Source of the DNA: Eutreptiella sp. 'Long Island Sound 2002'
Taxonomy: Eukaryota > Euglenozoa > Euglenophyceae > Eutreptiales > Eutreptiaceae
Direction of reading: 5' to 3'
Assembly: GCA_964036045.1 (NCBI GenBank)
Contig: OZ038382.1
Coordinates: 151,106,961 to 151,170,960, forward strand
Length of the DNA stretch: 64,000 nt
Shown piece by piece: positions 1 to 10,931 of the stretch. The position numbers and the translations under genes were made by a program. The notes beneath the pieces were generated by a model that saw only the letters and a program-made list of their open reading frames with translations, searched no databases and was not told the DNA's origin. Within the stretch, counting starts at the first letter, position 1, and each line of letters begins with the position of its first letter.

Positions 1-368
1 CGGTACGTTGCAGAAATGGTACCATGATGATCTTTTGATAGTCAGGGGACCGTTGGGCCAGCGAGAACGCTGGCATGAATTTCTATCACGCTGATGGAGG
101 TGTGGTATAGTCAAGGGGAGGGGCATCTATCTCGCTCGGCGTACCCAGCCACCACAGCAGCCCCTGACAGTAGCATACACGGCTCTGAAGCAGATGCAGC
201 AGCCTGGGATGCAACAAAGGTTCACGTGTGAGAAGAGGAGGACAAACTGTTGGGTCTGAACTTCGTTTTTGTTGATTGTCATCAGGAGGTGCTTGCAGGT
301 GGTAATCCTTTTGTCGCCTTTGTCAGGATCAATGGGTCATCGGAAATCGGCCGAATATCGAGACGCGT

Positions 369-2079
369 ATGACATTGCTTCGATACGTCCAGCATGAGCA
401 TGCACATGCAACGGACAGTGAACATGAGGAGGGCTACAAGGCAGCACTGCAGGCAGAGTATATCCGTGAAGCAATGGATGCACAGATTCCATCCCTTCTA
501 AGCCTGTTCCAGGCGACCGCAGCTCACAGCTCACAAGAGCCTGTTGATCATGAGAAGCGAACGGGGCACATGATTCATTCTTTGCGCGGGATGGAGAAGG
601 GGCTGGATCCATACCACCTTTCATGCGCTACCCAGGACCCTTTAACTAAATGTCTGTTTTACAAATGCGATGGAGAATACAAGAGTGACCGCAAGATTTC
701 TGCTATATTTCGCCGACTATCTCAGGATCACGCCGTAGAGGATTTCTCCCGTTTGGACGGAACACTGGGACACCATGGCAAGATTGTGGTGCCATCATGC
801 CTCAGGAGGAAGGTGGTGACTGCTATGCCTCAATATGTTCACCCAGGAAGGGATAACATGATGCAGCTCCTCAGGGGTAGATTCTATTTCCCTTTTCAGA
901 TGAGAGGTTCGAAGAAAATGGTCACGGAGTTAGTAAAGAGATGTCCTATTTGTCAGACATGTAAGATAGGACCTGCACGCTTTGAAAAATGTAAGTACTT
1001 TCCTGTGCTCCAATATCAATTTGCATCATTTGCCATCGACTTCGTGTCGCTGCCACAAGTGACTGAGTCAGGGCAGATGTTTGATCGGCGGATGGTCCTT
1101 GTTGACCGGCTTACCGGTTATGTAACAGCATTGGGATGTCAGGTGCTGGGTTTGGATGCCAAAAGGGTAGCAGATTCATTTGTGCAACGCGTGTTTTGTT
1201 TCACAGGCATTCCTGAGGAGATCATGAGCGATAACGCCAATGCTATCACTTGCCACTGCTTTCGGAGTCTATTGGAACGTATGGGCATTGAGACACACAA
1301 AGAGGTGGTAACTAGGCCATCCAGCAATGGACGTGCCGAAAATGCAGTCAAGTCAGTGGTAAATGTGGTTCTCTTATATTGGGAACAACGCAAAGCGTTG
1401 TGGGTGCAGGTGTTGCCACTGGCAGTGTGGGCAGCAAATGACTTGCCTGGCATTAACAGCCCATATAGCCCACATCGACTAGTTTTTGGACGCGACTCTA
1501 TAGGTTTTGGTGATTGTCCACGGGTCTAGACACTAGACTGGAATTTTTCCGACTAGAATCTTTTTCGCTGTTCGAGAAGGAAGAAAGGGGAGTGCACAAA
1601 AAGATCACTAAAGTTCACAAGGCCCAGATGGAGAAATGTTGGCAAAGATTTCCAATACTTAGCCTGGCAGATGGTGACCAGATGTGGGTCAAGAAACTGC
1701 CTGGGGAGTCAAGGTTAGATATAATCTGGGAAGGCTTATGCAAGGTGGAAAAAGTGATCACTTTGTTGAGGTGGTCGTAAACACTCCAGTGAGCGATCAG
1801 AATCCGTCCACCAGCACACTGAAACCGTACCGCCATCCGTATGGAGCACCAGTTTCTGCACACCCCTCCAATTATTGATCCAAAAGAGACGTAGCCCCCG
1901 CCTGTTCTTGGACACTGGGGGCCTAAAAACGTCTGGCCACAAGGGTATATCCTAATGGTGTCAGAAAATGCCGGGTGAAGTGGAAAGAACACGGAAAGCC
2001 TACGTGGGAGCCCGCCAGCAATTTCCTGAATGAGTTGAACAAGGACCGGCATGCCTTTAAGGAAGAGAAGGGGCTCTAG
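369..2079 (+). pseudogene. Ty3/gypsy integrase and chromodomain, decayed
   Basis: The 386-aa open frame 369-1529 is the integrase part of a Ty3/gypsy Pol. An H2C2 zinc-binding region is visible (YVHPGRDN ... CPICQTCK), followed by a catalytic core with D in FAIDFVSLP, D in IMSDNAN and E in SSNGRAENAVKS, then the usual SPHRLVFGRD after the core. Another frame (1514-1780) carries the integrase C-terminal segment (DGDQMWVKKLPG), so at least one frameshift lies near 1520. A third frame, about 1930-2079, ends with a chromodomain-like segment (VKWKEHGKPTWEPASNF), which suggests a chromovirus. RT and RNase H are not recognisable upstream, so the copy is 5' truncated by the window edge or by decay. 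Confidence 0.85.
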
Positions 2080-2394
2080 CTCACAGTGGATGATATACTA
2101 GCTATGTTGTGAGTTGCAAGTGGACAGCCGGAGCCTCCCCAGTGACATTGTATGCATGTGATAGTCGGCAAGAAGTCGCCCCCCCGTACCCCCCCCCGTA
2201 TCCCCCCCGTACACCCCCTGTACCTCCCCCCCGCACCCCTCCCCCCGTGCTCCTCCACCCCTACCTCCGTTAGGGAGCCAAAACAGGTACGGATTTGTAC
2301 CGGTGTGTCTACGAATTTTGACTAGCTAATGTCCCTCATTTACCTGTGTTTTGGCGAAGGAAAATTCAAGCAGTCAGCTTTTTGGTCCAATTAC
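2080..2394. other. Non-coding, C-rich tract
   Basis: No gene seen. Positions 2178-2250 are a C-rich low-complexity run built from CCCCCCGTAC-like units. The rest separates the integrase relic from the LTR element. Confidence 0.7.
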
Positions 2395-2427
2395 TGTTAA
2401 CCACCAAATAGTTCTACCGGGTTAACA
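2395..2427. repeat. 33-bp inverted repeat, left copy
   Basis: This 33-mer begins TGTTAACC and ends GGGTTAACA and directly abuts the 5' LTR. An inverted copy with a few mismatches is at 3990-4022, where it follows its own purine tract (GGAGGGGAG). No target duplication is evident around the pair. Confidence 0.6.
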
Positions 2428-4960
2428 TGTAAGGTTTTCGTGCAACCTATATTTTCGATTTTTTCCGTGCAAAATCCTGATATATGTACACTCACAGAAA
2501 TCCACGATATCAGCACTGTTTTGGACAGTGCAGGTATCAGTGTATCGGGAATTTCTGTAGTTTTACATTGATGGTGTTTTAACCATTTTCTGTACTATAA
2601 AACTGAGTTTGGATCGGCGACGGCCACTCCTGAGATAGCGCGACGATCAAGAAAATCTCAATTTCTGATCATTTTTAAGAGTTTTCAATCAGTTTTATGC
2701 TTTAGATTATTTGTATATCAGTTTTAAGACTAGGAGTATGTTACAGCACTATCGCGGCGCCGTTCCGTGCTATTTTTTTTGGCCCAAGTAGGCCATGATG
2801 ACGATTTTTTATAAAGTCGTAGGTAGCTCAGATCCTGAAGTTACATTCACCAAATGACAGCCTATCGGTTGGGCTTTGCATGCATATGTTGATTGGGTTT
2901 CCAAACGCGTCGGTGCACCGGCAAGGCGCTTTGGGGGAGACCCATGTTCATAATGCATTTATGCATTGTTTTGCTTATATTTCAATGTTATATGTTCCCC
3001 TTTGTTCATATCTTCCTTAGGACATGAAAGGGACAGTGTCGAAATCACTCTCGTGATTTCGTCGAATGCGTAGTATGTTTCTGTCGCCTTGTGTGGTCGC
3101 CTTTGGGGTACAAATTTGGGTTGCTTGAAAGAAAAGTTGGACAAGGTTCAAGGAAAGCAAGTTCAAGGTTACTCATTTCCAAATTTGAAAAAAGTTTCGA
3201 AACGCCCTCAACGACGACGACGACGACGATGCTGAAGACGACGACCACGACGACGCAAACATCGTCGACGAGATCTATGGAGCAATTGGTAAACCCCAAA
3301 ATCATGTTCAAGAGGGTCCTTGGTGCCAACATCATTTGAGGACCATTTGGCTATTTTGAGCCCTACTACAAGGACAATGATGACCAAGGAGACCTTCACC
3401 ATCGCGCTGGGAGTGCGTAGTGCTGGAGAACAAGTTGCAGCTCGATTATCCCAATGGTATCAGCGCGTGATAGTTTTCATTTGATTACTCCAAGTTTGGT
3501 GCCATGGACGAAGTGCCGAGGACCTTTGGATGGTGCCCAAGATTGTATCATGACCATGGTGAGTTGTCAACCTCCAGCAAGGACGACAGCGCTGCCCACA
3601 TCCTGCAAATTACGAAGTGGTCAAGTTGGAAGTCAAAAATATGAAGATTTCAGAAAAAAAAATTCATGGTATGGGCCAAGAAGATTGGTGACCATAACTG
3701 TAATCATAATAACTATGGGCCATGAGAAACGGTCCTATTGGTTTTTTCTGTATTATATTATATGATCAGTGGATGATTTTACAAACTGTGAATTTTTCTG
3801 ATTTGCTTTGTTCTGTCTTTGGTTTTAGGGTCAGGACATCACAGAAGTGCAATTTTTTTTGTTTGTCTACAATTTTTTTTTCACTATTTCGTTTTGGAGA
3901 AAAACACATATTTCTCCGGGTTCTCTTGGGAGAATCAGCCACAGACCCGCCCATTTTCTGGCTGGGTGTGTCTGAGCTTCGGAGGGGAGTGTTAACCCGG
4001 TAGAACTATGTGGTGTTTAACACCCAACCGAAGTGCTTTGCATTTTTCCCACCCAATTTTTTTGTTGCACTACACCTTCTTTGTGCTTTTCAGCCTGAGA
4101 TGTGTCAGAACTTGGGAGGGGAGTGTAAGGCTTTCGTGCAACCTATATTTTTGATTTTTTTCGGGGCAAAACCCTGGTATATGTAACCTCACAGAAACCC
4201 TCAATCTCAGCACTGTTTTGGACAGTGTTGGTTTCAGCGGATCAGGAATTCCTGTAGTTTTACATTGATGGTGTTTTAACCATTTTCTGTACTATAAAAC
4301 CGAGTTTGGATCGGCGACGGCCAGTCCTGAGATAGCGCGCCGATCAAAAAATCTCGATTTCTGACGGTTTTTAAGAGTTTTCAATCAGTTTTATTGTTTA
4401 GATTATTTGTATATCAGTTTTAAGACTAGGCGTTTGTTACGGCACTATCGCGGCGCTGTTCCGTGCTACTTTTTTTGGCCAACTAGGCCATGTTGACCAT
4501 TTTTTATAAAATCGTAGGTAGCTCAGACCGTGAAGTTACATGCACGGAATGACAGCCCATCAGTTGGGCTTTGCATGCATATGTTGATTGGGTTTCAAAA
4601 CGCGTCGGTGCACCAGCACCGCGCGTTGGGGGGAGACCCATGTTCATAGTGCATTTATGCATTGTTTTGCTTATATTTCAATGTTATATGTCCCCCTTTG
4701 TTCATATCATCCTTAGCACATCAAAGGGACCGTTTCTAAATCACTCTCGTCATTTCGTCGAATGCGTAGTATGTTTCCGTCGCCTTGTGTGGTCGCCTTT
4801 GGGGTACATTTTTGGGTTACTTGAAGGAAAACTTGGGCAAGGTTCAAGGAAAGCAAGTTCAAGGTTACTCATTTCCAAAATTGAAAAGAATTTCGAAACG
4901 CCCTTAACGACGACGACGACGACGACAACAACGTTGAAGACGACGACCACGACAACGCGA
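2428..4960 (+). mobile_element. Non-autonomous LTR retrotransposon
   Basis: Two direct copies of about 830 bp, 2428-3258 and 4126-4960, both begin TGTAAGG and run in parallel to a GAC-triplet tract. The second is immediately preceded by a purine tract (GGGAGGGGAG, 4116-4125), as expected of a polypurine tract before a 3' LTR. The 0.87-kb interior has no Gag or Pol reading frame, so the element is probably a LARD/TRIM-like passenger. The ends of the LTRs are blurred by the GAC repeats, so the 3' boundaries are approximate. Confidence 0.65.
3990..4022. repeat. 33-bp inverted repeat, right copy
   Basis: Reverse complement of the 33-mer at 2395-2427, again with TG...CA ends. It is preceded by GGAGGGGAG, a near copy of the purine tract in front of the 3' LTR 130 bp further on. 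Confidence 0.6.
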
Positions 4961-5009
4961 AATTGTTTTCATTTTTCGAAATGAGTAACCTTGAACTTGC
5001 TTTCCTGGA

Positions 5010-5145
5010 ACCTTGTCTCCTTGCAGCGCAGCACCTTGGGTGCACTCGTTAGCCACATTGTGAGTGTCTCCTTGCAGCGCAGCACGTTGAGAGCACTCGT
5101 TAGCGCCATTCTGAGTGTCTCCTTGCAGCGCAGCAGCCATACTCA
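5010..5145. repeat. About 51-bp tandem repeat, three copies
   Basis: The phrase GTCTCCTTGCAGCGCAGCA recurs three times at a spacing of about 51 bp. Read on the minus strand it gives repeated AALQGD...ANEC peptides in a 137-residue open frame. I do not recognise that frame and cannot say it is expressed. Confidence 0.6.
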
Positions 5146-5416
5146 AGGTGTCGGCAGAGTGCAGCAACGGGTCGACTTTGCTGTGTAACGCACGTTGTGA
5201 ACTGGCAATGTCCCTCAGCTTCTGCACCGCGCACGCTGCTTCAGTGCTGTGAGGCACAAAGAGCGAACGAATGAAACTCACCAACAGCCTGTGGTCAGTC
5301 AAATGACCCACAAACACTCAAATGGCAGTCACAGCACCCACGAACAATCCAAGGACACTCACAGCACGCTCCCACACTCGAGTAGTGGACACAGGACTCA
5401 CGAATACTCAATGGGC

Positions 5417-5467
<51 letters not shown>

Positions 5468-6402
5468 CGGCACGCAGCTGCTGCGGGGGGCGGCAACGGC
5501 AAACCTTCTGCTCGTCTGCGGCTCTTGACGGTTTTTATTCCTCTTCTTCTGATTTTCTCTCCTGCAGCTTCTTGCGGATCTTCTCTTTGCTCTCTTTTGT
5601 CACCTCTTTGTTCCCTCCTGTTATTTTTCTATTTCTTCTTCACGCCCAACACTGACAGAGAGAGCAGCAACGGATGTGAGAGCAGCAGGACTGCTACACC
5701 TTTGCAATTTTTTTCAGATGAAAAGGAGACAAGTGACATAACATAAAGCATACCTTTTCCCGTAAATCTTTGTTATTCAGTATCCAGCCCAGTGAACGGG
5801 ATGTGCGCGCTTTTTGACGGATGCTGCCGGGGGAATTTTGGTAGGGTCGTTCGGCAAACGCAAAACAGAATTCTAACTTCGTATGGCCTACCTCTTTCAA
5901 AGAACCTCATCACGTACAACAAACCATTGTTAACACCATTTGTATCATGGTTTGCTTTAGTATTCATTATATGATATGAAGTCCGAGGCTCAGGATCTGA
6001 CATCCCACTGTCAGAAAACAGAAAACGAGTGTCGCCATGTCGTCGAGCGTCCAAAAAAAAGGGTATCCCTTCATGAAGTCCAAGATATGTGAAACTGGTC
6101 GGTGTCATTTGCAATCATGAGACCATACTCAAGGTGTCGGCAGAGTGCAGCAACGGGTCGACTTTGCTGTGTAACGCACGTTGTGAACCGGCGATGTCCC
6201 CCAGCTTCTGCACCGCGCACGCTGCTTCAGTGCTGTGAGGCACAAAGAGCGAACGAATGAAACTCACCAACAGCCTGTGGTCAGTCAAATGACCCACAAA
6301 CACTCAAATGGCAGTCACAGCACCCACGAACAATCCAAGGACACTCACAGCACGCTCCCACACTCGAGTAGTGGACACAGGACTCACGAACACTCAATGG
6401 GC

Positions 6403-6438
<36 letters not shown>

Positions 6439-6960
6439 CGGCAAGCAGCTGCTGCGGGGGGCGGCAACGGCAAACCATCTGCTCGTCTGCGGCTCTTGGC
6501 GGTTTTCATTCCTCTTCTTCTGATTTTATCTCCTGCAGCTTCTTGCGGATCTTCTCTTTGCTCTCTTTTGTCACCTCTTCGTTCCCTCCTGTTATTTTTC
6601 TATTTCTTCTTCACACCCAACACTGACAGAGAGAGCAGCAACGGATGTGAAGGCAGCAGGACTGCTACACCTTTGCAATTTTTTTCAGATGAAAAGGAGA
6701 CAAGTGACATAACATAAAGCATACCTTTTCCCGTAAATCTTTGTTATTCAGTATCCAGCCCAGTGAACGGGATGTGCGCGCTTTTGGACGGATGCTGCCG
6801 GGGGAATTTTGGTAGGGTCGTTCGGCAAACGCAAAACAGAATTCTAACTTCGTATGGCCTACCTCTTTCAAAGAACCTTATCACGTACAACAAACCATTG
6901 TTAACACCATTTCTATCATGGTTTGCTTTAGTATTCATTATATGATATGAAGTCCGAGGC
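5138..6960. repeat. Tandem duplication of about 0.85 kb with CAG run
   Basis: Positions 5138-5989 and 6124-6960 are near-identical direct copies with an offset of about 986 bp. Each contains a CAG run (about 15 units at 5418-5463, about 10 at 6404-6434), which explains most of the length difference. The 134 bp between the copies is related to 9417-9546. Open frames in both copies would encode polyglutamine, but I see no conserved domain and do not call a gene. Confidence 0.85.
5993..6123. repeat. Dispersed 130-bp repeat
   Basis: Nearly identical to 9417-9546 in the same orientation, from the GGATCTGACAT start to CAATCATGAGACC. It sits between the two arms of the tandem duplication. Identity unknown. 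Confidence 0.8.
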
Positions 6961-7399
6961 TTCCGCATTTCTAAATACCAATGCTACTCATTGGTGAAAT
7001 GCTTTTGCCACTATGTGATTCAACAAACCTTATCGCCAAAAACAACCCTTTTGCTCAATGCTCTGCTTTACTCTTCACGATGTTGTATCAGGCCGGGGCC
7101 TTGTGCACTTTTTAACAGCTCTAGGCAATAACAACAACCATTCAAAAGCCTCTAGGAAATACAACAATGCAAATACCCCAACACAATACTGTCAAAAACA
7201 CAAGGAGTGCTGGAGGGAGCTGATTGTTGAGCCTGAAGCATCGCAGTGTGATTGATTTGGATGCCAGTTTCTCATTTTCTCGAGAAACAGGGTGTTTTTC
7301 ATGAAATGACCGATTTTTTTCTCGTTTCATATGAAATGAGCGATTATTTTTTCTGGTATCACTTTTTTCGAGATTTTTCAATCTCGTTCCCATCAACAA

Positions 7400-8046
7400 C
7401 CACACAAGGCGACGCAAACATACTACGCATTGGATGAAATCACGAGAGTGTTTTGGAAACGGTCCCTTTCATGTCCTAAGGAAGTTATGAACAAAGGGGG
7501 ACATATAACATTGAAATATAAGCAAAACAATGCATAAATGCACTATGAACATGGGTCTCCGCCAAAACGCGCGTTGCTGGTGCACTGACGCGTTTTGAAA
7601 CCCAATCAACATATGCATGCAAAGCCCAACTGATGGGCTGTCATGAGCTACCTACGATTTCATAAAAAATTGTGAACATGGCCTAGTTGGGCCAAAAAAA
7701 CTAGCACGGAACGGCGCAGCGATAGTGCCGTAACATACGCCTAGTCTCAAAACTGATATAGGAATAATCTGAATAATGAAACTGATTGAAAACTCTTAAA
7801 AATCGTCAGAAATCGAGATTTTTTGGATCGGCACGCTATCTCAGGACTGGCCGTCACCGACCCAAAATCAGTTTTATGGTACAGAAATTGTTTAAAGCAC
7901 CATCAATGTAAAACTACAGAAGTTCCTGATCCACTGATACCAACACTGTCGGAAACAGTGCTGAGATCGTGGATTTCTGTGAGTTTACAAATATCAGTAT
8001 TTTGCACTGAAAAAATCGAAAATATAGGTTGCACGAAAACCTTACA
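7400..8046 (-). mobile_element. Solo LTR, inverted copy of the 2.4-5.0 kb family
   Basis: Reverse complement of the LTR at 2428-3258. It starts TGTAAGG at 8046 on the minus strand and is recognisable down to about 7400, where the TATGTTT...GTCGCCTTGTGTGG segment ends. There is no second copy beside it, so it is a solo LTR or a truncated element. Confidence 0.7.
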
Positions 8047-8330
8047 ATTACCCCCAAAAATTGCTTGTTTTCGGCCCCAAAAATGTACGGTTGTTTAGGA
8101 AAATTATCTATATTTTTCTGGTAGAGGCCCAAAATGTGGGGTGTTTGAAGTTAGATACCGGCGGTTTCAGCGGTAGTCTGGCAACTGAATTTTGGGATCT
8201 GGCGACATCGTAAAATCCTATGTGCTACTGTCTTGCTTTCGTACCTCACAACATTTTGTCATGATATTTTTTTGCCTTTTCATGCTCACTGACTGAAGAA
8301 TGTAGGTAAATGATGCCGTTTTCAATTTGT

Positions 8331-8630
8331 ATTGCGAGGCCTCGCAATCAAAATTAAGAATGTAGGTAAATCCGTCGAAGAACCCACATTCTGAATTGGA
8401 ATACGAGGCCTCGCATTCCAAGCTGGGTAATTTGGCTATTCTACCCTGATTTTCATAATGCATATTTAGAAGTACAACTATTTACATTCATAGCTGCAAT
8501 GAACAGCAACCACATATTGGTCCTTTTACACAGGCCAATCGAGTATATTGCGAGGCCTCGCAATCCAAAATGTGGGTAAATAGCTCCATTCTGTTACAAA
8601 AACGATTTTTGGAATGCGAGGCCTCGCAAT
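8331..8630. repeat. Cluster of four GCGAGGCCTCGC palindromes
   Basis: Palindromes of the form ATTGCGAGGCCTCGCAAT lie at 8331-8348, 8400-8417, 8547-8564 and 8613-8630. The phrase GAATGTAGGTAAAT or a variant recurs between them. The core is the same as that of the palindromes spread through the transposon at 26.6-35.3 kb, but the outer bases differ (AT-TGCG rather than TTGCGCG). No gene is recognisable here. Confidence 0.85.
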
Positions 8631-9120
8631 CCCTGATGAGGAAGTGTAACCGCTGCATAGTGGTTGATCTTTCTTGTAACTGCGAAGCCTGTAGCCTTGA
8701 TGCCCCAGGGGTCGTAACGCCCGACACTGCCCCTGATATCTCCGAACCCACATGACCCTCTTCAGACCCATATCCAGCCTCTGGGAGCGACACATGCGAA
8801 GCACTTGTAAGTCCAGTGAACTCCATGGTGGAATATGAATAGTCAGCAAACCCGGTTCACAAAAATGGAGCACACATAGAATCTCAATGCGCATTCATCG
8901 CACATAATGACACAACGTGAAATCATTCGAAATAAATTGAATAAATCTGATTGGGGAATCACGAAAGACAAATGCGACTCGACACGCGCCCACAGGCGAC
9001 ATCTGGCGGCGAACGGAAAACATGAAAACTGAACGGAAGATTTACTGCACTAATGTACATCTGAGAATCATTGAAATTCTGATAACATTGATGTATAGTC
9101 TGAGTGCTGTCACTGCTGCC

Positions 9121-9136
9121 GTTACACTCCCCCTCT
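9121..9136 (-). other. Candidate polypurine tract and 3' LTR start
   Basis: On the minus strand AGAGGGGGAG is followed at once by TGTAAC, the form of a polypurine tract plus LTR start. It lies downstream of the minus-strand polyprotein at 10473-16544. No matching 5' LTR was found near 16.6 kb, so the assignment is tentative. Confidence 0.35.
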
Positions 9137-9416
9137 GAAAACATACGCCAGTATGTCAGGCTGGGTCAAGTGAAGTGAAAGAAACGGCTAAAGTGACCAA
9201 AAACCGACTAATCTATGACAAAATTGGTGAAAATGAGCTGAATTGAGCAAAATTTTGCTGAGATCTGTGCTTCGCGATGGCCATCGACTTGAATGAAACG
9301 CATAGGTACCTTAGGGCACACAGAAAAAGCTTCGTTCAAGCTTGAAAATTCGAAAATTGAAAGTCTGAGTGAAGAATGTACATGCATGATCAAGATCCAT
9401 GATCCATGATGAAATC

Positions 9417-9546
9417 AGGATCTGACATTCCACTGTCAGAAAACAGAAAACGAGTGTCGCCATGTCGTCGAGCGTCCAAAAAATAGGGTATCCCTTCATG
9501 GAGTCCAAGATATGTGAAACTGGTCGGTGTCATTTGCAATCATGAG
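9417..9546. repeat. Dispersed 130-bp repeat, second copy
   Basis: Near-identical to 5993-6123 (GGATCTGACAT...CATGAGACC). Flanks differ, so this is a dispersed repeat and not part of the tandem duplication. Confidence 0.8.
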
Positions 9547-10472
9547 ACCAGATGCCAGATTATGGTACAAAATGTGACTGAATTGAGACCAAATTCAGTG
9601 AATCGCACACAGATTGAGGGTGGCGAAGTCTGAAACAAGTCAATACAGGTCCAATTCATTGTCGATATACACTGTGTGTAGTGCTGAACGGAAATCCAGT
9701 TCTCATTCATAGCCAATCCAGGTCAAATCCTCATGATGATGATGATCTCCATGATGGAAATCCAATCATGTATAAGTAATGATAGCAAAGCAAACCCAGT
9801 GTGTGCACTACACCGTCAGTATTGTCCCCAGGGCTTCATGTTTAAGTTCAGTACGAGCCAGAAGAGGTAATTGACTCAATATAGTTCCAGAATGTAGGAG
9901 CATCTTATGCTTGGTACCAGGAATTTGCCAAAATTGAGCTGATTCTGAGGGGGATTCCAACACAATCCACAGATGAACAGCGAGTCGACACAAGTAAGAA
10001 CACCATCGTTGTCACTTGGTGTATATAAGCCCTTTGACAGTGGTCGATTGGAAAACAAACCAACAGTTTCAATGTAAGAGCTGATTGAAATCACATTCTC
10101 AGCAGATCCGTCAAACACATGAAATGGATCAGACTCAGTCATGTGTCAGAATCTCTGTAATGAGCACGAACTCGAACGAGTCCTTCCCAAGGCTAGTAGA
10201 GGGGTCCAGTCGACAGCAAAACACGAGAGTGTCGTCGTGGTTGAGGATAATGGCCTTTCGGATCTTCAGATTGGAATCATCTACAATGAGGCACATGATT
10301 CACATGATGACCATGATGAGAATGATGGATGGAATGACCAGGACGACCCCAGAATGTCCCATCATCTGTTCATCGAACCACATAGACAATGCGCCAGGAC
10401 TGTTTTGTTTCCATGCCCAGGGTATATGTAAACCGTAAACCTTCTCGAAAGTTTCGGCGATGTAAATCCTGA

Positions 10473-10838
10473 TCAGATCTTGTCTCGAATAGATTCTGCC
10501 ACGATTGGAGCTTCTTCTTGTGCTTGTAAGTCTTCCTTGGTGACACAATCTTTGATCAGCGAGAGCTCGCGGTCAATCTCAGGGTGTTTCTTCAGGAACT
10601 TGATGAAAGTGTCCGTATACCCATGGATGAAACTTGAAGCTGGCTCCCATTTGTCCTCCTCTGGACCGAATCCTTTCCATCTGCACAGAAAGTACCATTT
10701 GCCTCGAGCATTTTTCTTGTAATCAAGGATCTTTGCCAACTCGAAACTGCTGGTGACCATCTTCCTGTCGCTCGGGTACTTCGAAGTCCAATAGAGAGGC
10801 TTGAACCTTCCTTTGGGGCAGGGTACTTCGGCCTTCAA
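10473..10838 (-). CDS. Chromodomain C-terminus
   Basis: C-terminal part of the polyprotein. ILDYKKNARGKWYFLCRWKGFGPEEDKWEPASSF matches the chromodomain pattern (aromatic, WKG, WEP) in residues about 32-65. Chromodomains after integrase direct chromovirus integration into marked chromatin. It is separated from integrase by one in-frame TGA. Confidence 0.85.
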   Translation of the reverse strand: MKAEVPCPKGRFKPLYWTSKYPSDRKMVTSSFELAKILDYKKNARGKWYFLCRWKGFGPEEDKWEPASSFIHGYTDTFIKFLKKHPEIDRELSLIKDCVTKEDLQAQEEAPIVAESIRDKI

Positions 10839-10931
10839 ACGGTCTCGATGTACTTCTTGATGCCTGCCTGGCTCAATTTCAATGTTGAATGTAGTCTCAC
10901 TTAGTTGACTCTTGACTTGGGTTGCGCCATT

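Larger units (their letters stand above)
8631..10472. other. Non-coding stretch 3' of the chromoviral polyprotein
   Basis: No supported gene. It holds the dispersed repeat at 9417-9546 and a candidate LTR start at 9126. Small ATGATG-rich runs occur at about 9735 and 10290-10330. It may be the long 3' untranslated part of the retroelement at 10.5-16.5 kb. Confidence 0.5.

Noticed and set aside
5249-5746. 165-aa polyglutamine open frame in the tandem duplication
   Set aside because: Composition is dominated by the CAG run and a hydrophobic out-of-context tail; no domain, and the frame looks incidental to repeats.
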